A DNA stretch of 64,000 nt from Strigamia acuminata. Taxonomy: Eukaryota; Arthropoda; Chilopoda; Geophilomorpha; Linotaeniidae. How positions within the stretch are numbered: the stretch's first letter is position 1; every line of letters begins with the position of its first letter. Shown one piece after another: positions 54,615 to 64,000 of this stretch. Location of the stretch: NCBI GenBank assembly GCA_949358305.1, contig OX442314.1, positions 11,153,060-11,217,059 on the forward strand, given 5' to 3'. The notes under the pieces were generated by a model, which did no database searches, was not told the origin of the DNA, and saw only the letters and a list, made by a program, of their open reading frames with translations. The position numbers and the translations under genes are program-made.

Positions 54615-57600
54615 ACCTCCGAAATCGGAATCAGAGAATGAAAATCTGAAGATAATGGAAGATGTTGGAGAAGTTATTGATGAATTAATTCGTCAAACAG
54701 AACTAAAAGAAAAAGGATCTCTTGATGTAAAAAAGGAGATTGTCGGCGAAACCCCGACTGAAGAAGACACTTCCAATATTCAAGATAAAGTCGAAGTTAA
54801 AGACGATAGACCAAGCTCAGTTCCAGAGACACCTGGAATTGAGGAGTGCATTAAGTTATTTGCAGCTACAACTCTTGATACCAATGAGTTATTAGATGAA
54901 TTGCCTTTGGAGCCTCCAATTACAGTTCCTCATAAATTGCGCAAGTTTGAGTGCAAAGTGGCTGGAATACCAAACAGCCAAGACCTTCCGACGTTAAAGT
55001 TAGAAACGTTAAAAGGTGTAATAACCGGAATGTTGGACTCAGGAGCAAATAAAAGCTTCCTAGCCACTTCAGTTATTAATCAACTAGGTCTAGAAAAATA
55101 TCTACGACCTATCGGACCTGGTGTCAGAGTTACGACGGCAAGTGAAGAAGTCACTCCAGATGGAACCATCCATCTTTCATTTCGATGGACACATGGCACG
55201 TTACGTCATCCGTTCATCGTAATACCAAATAAGTATCCAATGGTACTATTGGGTTGCGATTTTATGAATAAATTAAAAATCCAACCTAATCCACAGACGA
55301 TGTCTTGGAATTTCACGCAACCTATGGATGCAGATTTACCCTACATTCCACAAGCGTTGCTGGATCGTTATTTGGAGAAAATAGAGGAACCCGATTCCTC
55401 ATTTATGACCTTTGCAAAAGCTTACGCTGCAAGTGTAACTCAAGGCAAAATTGATGAAGAGAATTTCATCCAAAAGTTAGTCGAAGAAGCTAACTTAAAT
55501 TTGGAGCAATCCAAATTATTAGAAAAGATGTTATCCAAACATAAAAGGATTATTTCTAAAGATCCAGGTAAAACACACCTGGTTAAGCACAAAATTGAGC
55601 TTGACACGGAGAAACCCATCCGTGTCCCCTTTAAGAGCATAAACCCTCAAAAAAGGGAAATAATCAGACAACTTTGTCAAGACATGATTGACAAAGGCGT
55701 AGTCGTCAAAGCTGAAGGCGATTACGGAATGCGGCCAGTCCTAGTCATGCGACCAGGAAACGACCCACGCTTGTGCATTGATTTTCGCCCCATCAATACA
55801 CATACTAAGTACAACCCACCTCAAATGCCAACAATTGAGGAAATTCTGCGAGAAATCGGAGAATTCGAATGGGTCAGTACTATAGATCTGACCAAGGGAT
55901 ATTGGCAGATAGAATTGCGACCTGAAGACAGAGAAAAAACTGCCTTCTGGAGCCCAATGGGAAGACTAATGTTTTTAGTCATGCCTTTCGGATTAGTAAA
56001 CGCACCAACTACTTTCCAAGAATTGATGGAAAAGGTTTTGGGTGACGTTTACAGAAAATTTGCATGGGCATATTTGGATGACATAATTGTTGTATCCAAA
56101 TCGTTCGAAGAACACATTAAACATTTAGATATAGTGTTTAAAAAATTGGCAGAAGCTAATTTACATGCGCACCCTGGCAAGACGCATCTCTGTAGAAAGG
56201 AATTAATTTTTCTAGGCTACAAAGTAGGAGTAGAAGGACTTGCAGTAGACCCTAAAAAAGTCGCTGCAATTACGCAATTTCCGGCTCCTACCAATCTTAA
56301 GGAATTACAAAGATTTCTAGGCATGGTGAATTTCTTTCACCGCCTAATCAAGAATTTGGCCACAGTGGCAGAACCACTAAGGCCTCTCTTGAAGAAAGAT
56401 GCGGAGTTCGATTGGGAACTGCATCATCAGGCAGCATTCGACGCAATAAAAGACTTGCTTACGAATGCTGAAACAATGAAGATGCCTGACTTGTACATGC
56501 CATTTATTGTTCATACTGACGCCAGTAAACAAGGGTTGGGTGCAGCCCTTACACAAAAGAAAATTGTGGATGGCCAAGAAGTCGAAATGCCATGCGTGTA
56601 TGCAAGCAGAAGCTTGCAACCCGCTGAAAAGAATTATACTGTGACAGAATTAGAATGTCTCGCAGTAGTATGGGGATTACGCAAATTTCGCCCATACTTA
56701 GAGTACACTACATTCACTGTACAAACGGATCACCAAGCACTTAAGTGGTTGATGTCGTTATCTGACCCGTCGGGCAGATTAGCTCGTTGGCAAATGGAGC
56801 TGATGGCGTATTCGTTCGAAATACAATACGTCAAAGGTCCGCTAAATGTAATAGCAGACGCATTGTCACGTGCACCTGTCAGCGCACCTGACGAACCAGA
56901 AGACGATGGCGATAATGATGATTTATTATCATATTGTCCATCTCCTTGCCGAAGTTGGCAAATGGGAAAATTGAACGAATTACCCAAGTCAATAATAGTT
57001 AATGACGACGATCAAGCATTAATTAATTTTTGTATTAACATGCATGATCCGTCAGGAACCCCTGACGTCGAATTAAGAGCTATGATGGCTAAAAAATTCG
57101 AGCTGCCAACAACAAATGTTTTAATTAAAGCATTTGCAGCTAAAATTGCTAAGCAATTAGAATGTGATCCTCCAACGAGAGATGACATTATTGCGGCGCA
57201 AAAAGCAGACCAATTTTGCCAACATATTCGCAATTACTTGTTAAACAAGCAATATCCAAGTTACATAGTAACTCGTCTTCAAAGAAGAAATTTTGAAAGA
57301 CACGCGAGTACTTATCTCATTGAAGAAGATATGTTACTCCATTATCATCCTACCTCTACCGATGAATTAGGAGAGGATGGTAGGGCACTTAAAGTTGTTG
57401 TGCCAAGAAAATTGATTTATAAAATCATTTGGTTGATGCACGGACATCCACTGTCCGGCCACCCAGGCATTGCGAGGACAATGTACCGAACTCGAAGAGT
57501 TTATACCTGGAAAGGTATGAAACGTGATATTACACGTTTTATTCAACATTGTCAAGGATGTCAGGCATGTAAGCCGAGATCAAAGACCGAAATTGAAGGC

Positions 57601-58827
57601 GCTCAAATTGGACCATTTGGACCATTTGACTGCCTCAGTGTGGATTTGTCTGGTCCCAAACCAAGAACCAGAAAAAACAATACCCACATTTGCGTCATCA
57701 TAGATGTCGCTACACATTGGCCCGAATTATTTCCAATGTGTAATCCAACGGCAATAAAAGTTGCCAACACAATTTATCACTTATCAATGACTTTCGGATT
57801 TCCGAGACAAATCATAAGTGATAATGGACCACAATTTCGATCACAGGTCTATAAAGAATTTTGCAAAAAATTCGACATGTCGCGAACACCGACATCGATT
57901 TATCATCCACAAAGCAATCCTGTGGAAAGAACCAATCGAGATATTAAATATTTAGTTTCGATTTATTTAGATATTCATGACCAATGGGATGAGTATCTAC
58001 GCGAATTTGCATTCAGTTTGAGAACAACTGTAACAAGAGGCAGAGATTATTCTCCTGCTTTCTTAAATTTTTTCCGAGAATTAAGAATTCCTTGGGATCC
58101 AAGAATTCCGGAAGGAATTTTAGTCATTGATCCAAAAAATCCGCATTTATATGTTCAGAAATTAGAAACAATAATTGCAGAGACGTATCAGCATATGATG
58201 TCTCACGTCTTAGATTTGAGACGCCGTGTCGAAGCTGAAAAATCAGATAAGAAATTCGACAACTTCAGACAAAATGATTTAGTCTGGCGAGAGTCTCATA
58301 TTCTCTCAAATGCCGCTAAAGGAATAGCAGCAGGCATTTCACCGAAAAGGAATGGGCCTTATGTAATTATCAAAAGGTTACAAGGAGGCGCCTTTCAACT
58401 TCGACGGCTGAGTGATAATAAAATTTATCCAGCTGTTCACGGCACTGAATTAATGCCGTACTTTCCCGTTTTCAACCAAGAAATTTGGCTGGAAGGGGAG
58501 GAAGTGGGTCAAAAAACAAAAAATATTGTTAATACCTTGGATGATGCTAAATTATCCAAAATTCCTGTCGAAAACACGGAATCGAGTAAAAAATCGAAAC
58601 TCAAAAATAACGAAGTCGATGAAATAAACCAGCGACTTGAAAATGTTTCTCTTGATGAAAATCTAGAAAAGGAAATGTTTTTAGAAAAAGAGAAAATTTC
58701 AAACAATGAAGTATATAACTCATCTGACATTGGAGACGATGCTGATGACAATCTAAACAAGTTGGATTGTACTTCGCGAAAGTCAAAGTACAACTTGAGA
58801 TCTCGCGTTCCGCGAGCCAAGACATAG
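54575..58827 (+). CDS. pol: pol polyprotein: protease, reverse transcriptase, RNase H, integrase
   Basis: Translated as a gag-pol fusion through the -1 shift; the frame has no early ATG of its own that would be needed. Counting from 54601: an aspartic protease with LDSGANKS near residue 146; reverse transcriptase with GYWQIEL, FGLVNAPTTFQ and the catalytic YLDDII near 490; RNase H starting HTDASKQGLGAAL near 636 with the DALSR end near 755; an integrase zinc domain (HPLSGHPG ... HCQGCQAC) near 945-985; the catalytic core with VDLSGP, SDNGPQF and PVERTNRD supplying Asp, Asp and Glu; and a GPY-type module (NGPYVII) near 1250. No chromodomain seen. The tail is acidic and Lys-rich. All motifs are intact. 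Confidence 0.95.
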
Positions 58828-59016
58828 TGTTGTCTTTCACCTTTTGGGTTTACCCAAAAGATCCGAGAAAGCAATCTCGTGACGTCATTCGTAGTACCCA
58901 CTCGAATGACAACGTTAATCATACGTTATAATTAGTGACGTCACAAAGCGTCTCTAATCCAAGTTCGTGTTTGCAATCAACGAACTTAGTCACTTTTTCA
59001 AAAGTTTCGAGAGTGT
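58828..59016 (+). promoter_or_regulatory. spacer with two TGACGTCA octamers before the third gene
   Basis: Between the pol stop and the ATG of the third gene stand TGACGTCA at 58880-58887 and 58936-58943, the full palindromic CREB/ATF site. They lie 130 and 75 bp before that ATG. A separate promoter for the third gene is inferred. A possible splice acceptor (TTTTTCAAAAG) ends at about 59005, which would instead allow a spliced subgenomic RNA from the LTR. Confidence 0.5.
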
Positions 59017-61809
59017 ATGCATCGCATCGCCTACGTTACGACCCGAATAGTTCGACAACCTGATCGTAAGTAATTTTTCTGTATGAAAAATTTGATAAAA
59101 CATAAGATTTATGTATTATTTCTCTTTCAAGACGAAAGAATTTCCGAAATTACCGGAAAACGAAAGAGAATGGACGAGGAAGCGATCCAACTCCAGGCGG
59201 ACGGAGAAATGCCCATGGAAGGGGCAAATGAAGACGTTCAATTGACGCTTCAACAACGGGTAAATTATTAGAATAAATTTTTACCAAGTGTTTAAGTCAG
59301 AAAAATTGAGTAATTTCACTTTTCCTGACTTCAAACACAAGCCGCTAAAAAATAAAAATGGCGGCTATAAAAGTCACGTGCTTCAAGCATGTGCGAAGGG
59401 AGTTGCCATGACAACCAACATCCCTTAGTGACTCACAGCCACAAGCGCTAAGCTTAAAAAATATTTCAAATAAGAAATTATTTGTTTATTTTTAAATAAA
59501 CTAATTTATTTATTTTTCTTCGAATACAGATCGAGAGGGATCGAGAAACGCCATTCGCGCTTCCCGATCACGTGCCGACTCAGCACCCGCTGATTTTTCG
59601 AGCGGCATTGCCCGAAAAAATCAGAAGACTGAAGACGGCAAACAATACCTGGTGGAAGTTGCGCCACGACTTCAGCAGATCAGCGCTGCAAGGATTTGGT
59701 GCAAAAGGAAGATTCATCGAGCGCCTTCACGTGGACGGTGTCGACGAAATCGAGTGGACGCTCGACGAGAGCCCCCCAGGACCGCTTGCAGCAGAGTTGC
59801 TGCACAACCAGTGGCCAGTGACGCCACGAGAGCGTCACGAGCGCAGAAGAGCGCTAAAGAGTACCGGAATTAATTACGGTGCTCTAACCCAATTGAGGAA
59901 GAACCTCAAGACGACACAACGCGAAGTCGTTAAACGGTATCGCAAATCCGTTCGTGACGGGAACCCACAACTTCCCGTCACACAAACCGAGCTCCACCAG
60001 TTGGCGCTCGCCGGGTGTTTTAACGATTTTCCGGGATTTTTCCCGTCCAAAGCACTCAGAGCTGCCGCGGTGCAGCTTCGCGTCGACGAAAATCGACAAC
60101 TGGCTCGAGAACACGAGGCAGAGGAGCAAGCGCGTTGCGCTCTCCCTTTTTATCAAGAAGATGAAATTCCGGCCCCAGCGGCCATCAATCCTCCGCCGCA
60201 AGACGAGGATTTGAGGGTGGGGCAACTCCCTCCGCCGGTTCCAGTCCGACCGATGTTCCGCGAATCAAGCCGCGATCGAGAGGAACGTCAGAAGCGATCA
60301 CGCCCATATTCGACTGACGCGCAGCCATCACGCCCGCAGTCGCGACGAGGACGGACACCAGAGTCGTTTGGCTCGTCGTCTTCGCTGAGTTTTGAATCGG
60401 ACTCCACAATTAAGTCCGCCCGAAGTAGCCGAACCGCCTCCACGTTCAAAGTGGACAACTCGGCTACTCCATACGCCATGAGACGTGTTGTCGGTGATAT
60501 TTCTCCCGACTGTAGCGTGCCAGTACCTGGACATGCTAGCCGCTTGCCCGAACAAGGATATGTTTCCCGCTTGCCGGCTGGAGTTAGCAACCTGCAACTC
60601 CGGCCATTTTTTAGTGAGTCATTCGGCCCACAATGGACCTGCTACGAGCAGCAACCCATTAGAGCACAGCAGGAAGTGCTCCAGAAGCTGGACGCATACC
60701 AAAGCGCCCAGATCGCCGAGTCGCAGAAGGACTGGCAGAGACTAGCTGAAAGGCTAGAAGTCTCCGACATCAATACCATTGATGATCCCCGTCTGATGGA
60801 TTTTCAGCGTCAGCTAATTCCGGGGATGACTAGGGTGTTGTACCCTGGTGTTCTTCCTTCGCCAGGACAGGCGTTAGCGGCCATAACGTACCTTTGGACC
60901 GCGCCGATGGGCCTGTCGGAGAAGAAAGTCGAGCTGTGGTACCACCTCAGGCTCGACCCGCCTACGATCTTAGCCGAGCTAATAAAGCAAGTCGTAGCAA
61001 ACGGTGAGACCGAAGAAGAGGCCGCCGTTCGGTTGCGAACCGAGTGGTCCTTTGCGAAGGCCACGGCGCGAATGACCGGAAGACCACCGCTTCCAGTTAC
61101 AAGCGCCACAGCAGCTGCGTCACTGGCTGTTTTCCAGTCGGCCCAAGAGGGCGCTGGATGTTCATTTTGGCCAGAGAACGCCGGAAGTTCTCAAACTCCA
61201 GCCGGAGTTCAACGGGTAGTCAAAACCCGTCAGCTCCCCGGTATGGGTCGAGCACCGGGACGAGGCGTCACACCCTCGTCAACCTCCGCACCCGCGTTGG
61301 TTTTCTTGGGCCCGCAGTGCCAGTTTGACGATGCCACGACGGAAGACTCACGTCCGCCGCCGCCGCCAGCCAAGCCGGAGACGAAGGTCAAGCCGCTGAA
61401 AAAAGAGTCGGCTTTCAAGACCCTAATGCGCCTGTATCCGCACTTCTATTTGACGCCGGATACGCGAACACTGCTTAGCAACAACCACAAGTTGTCGAGG
61501 CAGGTGTTTATGTGGCTCGAGGACCACATCCGGGTGTTAAGCCCACCATCGGTGCTCCATGATCGACTCCTGAGAGCACGATTAGCGCCAGAGGATCCAA
61601 TCGAGTTCGCGGCGCTAGGATGCTTCAACCGAGCGAACTCGGCAAGAATCATCCAGGTTTGGCTTCATGTCAACCCTGGAATGGTCTCCGGACCAAACGC
61701 AGGTCGCGACCTGTGTACGGTTAACGAGCGGTCCAACCCGAGGGACGACACCACGGATATGATGCGCCCGTTGACGCCTGAGCGAACTCAGACCATGGAC
61801 GAATCATAA
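59017..61809 (+). CDS. third gene of the retrotransposon, three exons, unknown function
   Basis: Exons 59017-59065, 59132-59259 and 59530-61809 join through GT-AG introns of 66 and 270 nt with matching phases (1, then 0) into one frame of 818 residues, starting MHRIAYVTTRIVRQP. It occupies the env position, but I see no signal peptide and no membrane segment, so it is not a usual envelope protein. There is no zinc knuckle or protease motif. The first third is basic and charged (RRLKTANNTWWKLRHDF). About residues 270-400 are a Ser/Arg/Pro-rich disordered stretch. The last part has helical, ordered-looking text (ALAAITYLWTAPMGLSEKK; SAFKTLMRLYPHFYLTPD) split by a proline-rich linker (PPPPPAKPE). 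It is much more GC-rich than gag and pol, which suggests a separate origin, for example capture of a host gene. If the splices are wrong, the open frame from 59530 alone still gives about 760 residues. Confidence 0.82.
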
Positions 61810-61849
61810 ATTGGTTCGTTCATTTTCTCTCCATGTAAGATTCGTCTTA

Positions 61850-61861
61850 AATGGGGGGATG
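61850..61861 (+). other. polypurine tract
   Basis: AATGGGGGGATG directly before the 3' LTR is the likely primer for plus-strand DNA synthesis. Confidence 0.75.
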
Positions 61862-62824
61862 TGTGGTGATCTCAAAATATTCACCAACTTAGAAGATTAA
61901 ATTAATTATCTTCTAATTAATTTGACTGTGGCACACGCCAAGTCAGATCATGTGACCGAGGGGAGAAATCCTCTCTAGGCACATATCACCCCAGGTTGTC
62001 CGGGGTGAAAACGGTTATTAGCCGTTATGGTGCAATATGGTGTAATAACCACTAGTTGCACCCATTTGAGCTAAGTGCGCAGGTTTTCTGCGCAATATTG
62101 AAGCGTGCTGGGCTCGCGTCTTGGCTCAAATCGGGACTCTGAAAAATACAACAACAACCTCAACATCACTGCGATATTTGCTCCGACAATACGTATTGAT
62201 AGAGGACCGTTGTAACTCAGTTTCATCTGCTATCTTTGTGTCATCCAAAGCACAAAGCCAGCAATTCAGCTTGAATTAGCCGTCGCTAATTCCAGCTATC
62301 GAGAAGAAGAAGTTTCCTGATCCAAGTGAACCATCGCCATCGTTGCCGCGCGAACGGCAACCATCGCCATCGTACCTGGACCAGACGCCTACAGCCGTCA
62401 ACCACCGCCGCCGAGCCGTCGCACGAGCCGTAGAAGAAACCCACGAGAACCATCGTCTTCGACCATCGTTCGTGAGTTTGCCGAGAACGAAGACATTTGC
62501 CTTCGATCAACAACATCTCGTTGTTTAAGCGCCATTTCTGACGCTTTGTAGCTTGCAACAGTCGTTGCAAGCCCTTCCTTTGTTCCCGCTCATTTATTCT
62601 TGCGACTTGTCGCATTCTGTGATATTTCCATCGTTTTTAATATATATTGTAATTTAAAGAATAAATATTTGTGTGATTTTTATTACCATATTAAATTGTG
62701 CCTTTATTTCCCTAAACTTAACCCTAGACAAGTTTCGGCCGCGATATAAGTCTTGTAAAGCATTCACCTGCGGTTTCTGCTTAATTTATTAGAAATTAAG
62801 TGGATAAAAACCCGGATCGCAGCA
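61862..62824 (+). repeat. 3' LTR
   Basis: 963 bp, the same length as the 5' LTR and with no difference found in the parts compared. Followed by GCTT, the target-site copy, and then by the galectin 4 3' UTR. Confidence 0.95.
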
Positions 62825-62917
62825 GCTTTTATCATATGTTTACGTATTTTCAAGCAGAGTTATTCGCGTAATAACAAATGTAGCCAGAAAATGGCCGAAG
62901 AAATAGACCAATCGCAA

Positions 62918-63995
62918 TTAAGTGAAAGTGACGCTGTCGATATCGACGTCGCCAGCAATCCGGATATTAGTCGCTTCATTGTACGGAAGTCGGTGTCCGA
63001 AGTAACAAAAATGCTGTTCGTTCGTAAAAACCGAGAAGAAATCTGGTTCGCAAGCGATTTTCAAATTAAATCGTATGTCGGGCATCAAATTAAATCGTGT
63101 GTCGAGCATCAAATGCATAAACGGGGTGTCGATCTGCTCTTTGCCCCAATTTCCGCCAATGCAAGAATTCCGCACGACATATCGATCAGGGTTAAAACGA
63201 GGATTGAGGTGGAACAGGATATCGCCTGTCGTTTCATTATACAAATCAACATGAAATCTATACACAAAAAATAAAAAAATTCAAGTGTCGTACATTTGAA
63301 ATAATAAATCAAAATAAATTGAAATAAATTCTATTTTTACACTGTAGATATGTTCCAGAAAAAACTACCAGTATATAAATATAAGCATAAACATGTAAAA
63401 AAAGACTAGAGAAATTCCCTAAATATTTGGTAGAAAATATTTTTCCTTAATATTTTAAAAAGGCAATTTTTTTAAATCACATAAAAACGGAAATTGAATT
63501 TATTTTTCTAGACACTAGCTGCATTCAAAAACTAAAATATTTTGTGTTTTACTTCAATTTTAAACCAAAAATGACATCATTTCCTGTTTAAACCCATGTT
63601 AAAACTTAAAATACACTTAAACTAAAATTGTTATTTTACTTTTTGAATGCAGCTAGTGTTAAATAAAACTAAAAATCGTGAGTACTGCTTGGGAAACGAC
63701 TTCGGACTGCCGACAATCGTGATCACTTTTCCGGGCCCCATCCAGCCGCGAATTGGATACTCAAAAGGTAATACCTACATAAGATTGAATGTTTTATTTT
63801 ATTTTACGTTATTTTATTTTTAAATTTTATTTTTTAGACCGGGAAATTGACAGGTGGTGGTCCGACGGTTTGTGCGCTGTCGCCGTGCAAGAGCACTTTA
63901 TCGATCATGACATCACCGACGATCTGCAGGGTGTTTATATCTTGAAATGGCAAGCGATGTGCATACCCGCAGAAATGCTGTCCATTTATTCCGAT
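62918..63995 (-). CDS. two-domain galectin 4, 3' part only
   Basis: Three exons are visible on the minus strand, 5' to 3': 63995-63840, 63774-63686 and 63257-62918; the 5' part lies beyond the window. They correspond to exons 4-6 of galectins 2 and 3 (138, 89 and 316 nt there; 156, 89 and 340 here). The second domain keeps LNPRF and NWGKEQ. The last exon is exactly 24 nt longer because a 24-bp unit (about 63,058-63,105 on the plus strand) is duplicated in frame, inserting eight residues in a surface strand region before LKIACE. The linker is also longer (HGDSAQTVGPPPVNFP). The LTR retrotransposon begins 93 bp after the stop codon, inside the 3' UTR. Confidence 0.9.
63512..63659 (+). mobile_element. 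148-bp inverted-repeat element in a galectin 4 intron
   Basis: ACACTAGCTGCATTCAAAAA at the left is matched in reverse by TTTTTGAATGCAGCTAGTGT at the right, a 20-bp perfect inverted repeat around AT-rich DNA. It lies in the last intron of galectin 4 and has no coding capacity. Confidence 0.85.
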
Positions 63996-64000
63996 CTGTC

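Larger units (their letters stand above)
50483..62824 (+). mobile_element. complete Ty3/Gypsy-type LTR retrotransposon with an extra gene
   Basis: 12,342 bp, bounded by 963-bp direct LTRs that start TGTGGTG and end GCAGCA, with a 4-bp target duplication GCTT (50479-50482 and 62825-62828). Order: 5' LTR, primer-binding site, gag, frameshift site, pol (protease, reverse transcriptase, RNase H, integrase), promoter-like spacer, spliced third gene, polypurine tract, 3' LTR. Protease-RT-RNaseH-integrase order marks Ty3/Gypsy. All reading frames are open and the LTRs look the same, so it inserted recently and may be active. It lies antisense to galectin 4. Confidence 0.96.

Overview
The window is animal nuclear DNA. 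Genes are split by short GT-AG introns (mostly 40-400 nt), intergenic DNA is AT-rich, and the proteins are metazoan: TTC7, calmodulin, EAPP, glycogen phosphorylase, RPB7 and galectins. The calmodulin ends in the Thr-Ser-Lys form common in invertebrates, and the broken Ras-like gene at the left end resembles the invertebrate RASD/Rhes-like GTPases. I read it as an invertebrate, probably a protostome; the phylum is not settled by the sequence.

Layout: 0.75-1.43 kb, a RASD-like GTPase sequence (-) broken by a frameshift and an in-frame stop. 2.43-22.59 kb, TTC7 (+): 18 coding exons lie within 4.8 kb, and the last exon is about 15.3 kb downstream, so the apparent gene desert is one intron full of minisatellites and inverted-repeat elements. 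22.6-30.5 kb, mostly noncoding, with a small GC-rich structured or coding-like island near 26.5-26.7 kb. 30.5-32.1 kb, calmodulin (+). 33.15-34.59 kb, EAPP (-), convergent with calmodulin. 35.36-40.03 kb, glycogen phosphorylase (+), with two alternative copies of exon 4. 40.4-48.4 kb, three two-domain galectin genes (-), with RPB7 (-) between the first and second. 62.9 kb to the end, the 3' part of a fourth galectin (-).

A complete 12.3-kb Ty3/Gypsy-type LTR retrotransposon (50,483-62,824) separates galectins 3 and 4. Its 963-bp LTRs show no difference where I compared them. It has a tRNA-Pro-type primer site, gag, a textbook -1 frameshift signal into pol, and a third gene in the env position. 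That third gene is GC-rich, has three exons that join in perfect phase, and encodes an 818-residue protein I do not recognise. The element sits in the 3' UTR of galectin 4, between its stop codon and its ancestral poly(A) signal.

The observations most worth following are the alternative phosphorylase exons, the third gene of the retroelement, the many minisatellites whose period is a multiple of about 10.3 bp (one helical turn), and the excess of TGACGTCA octamers.
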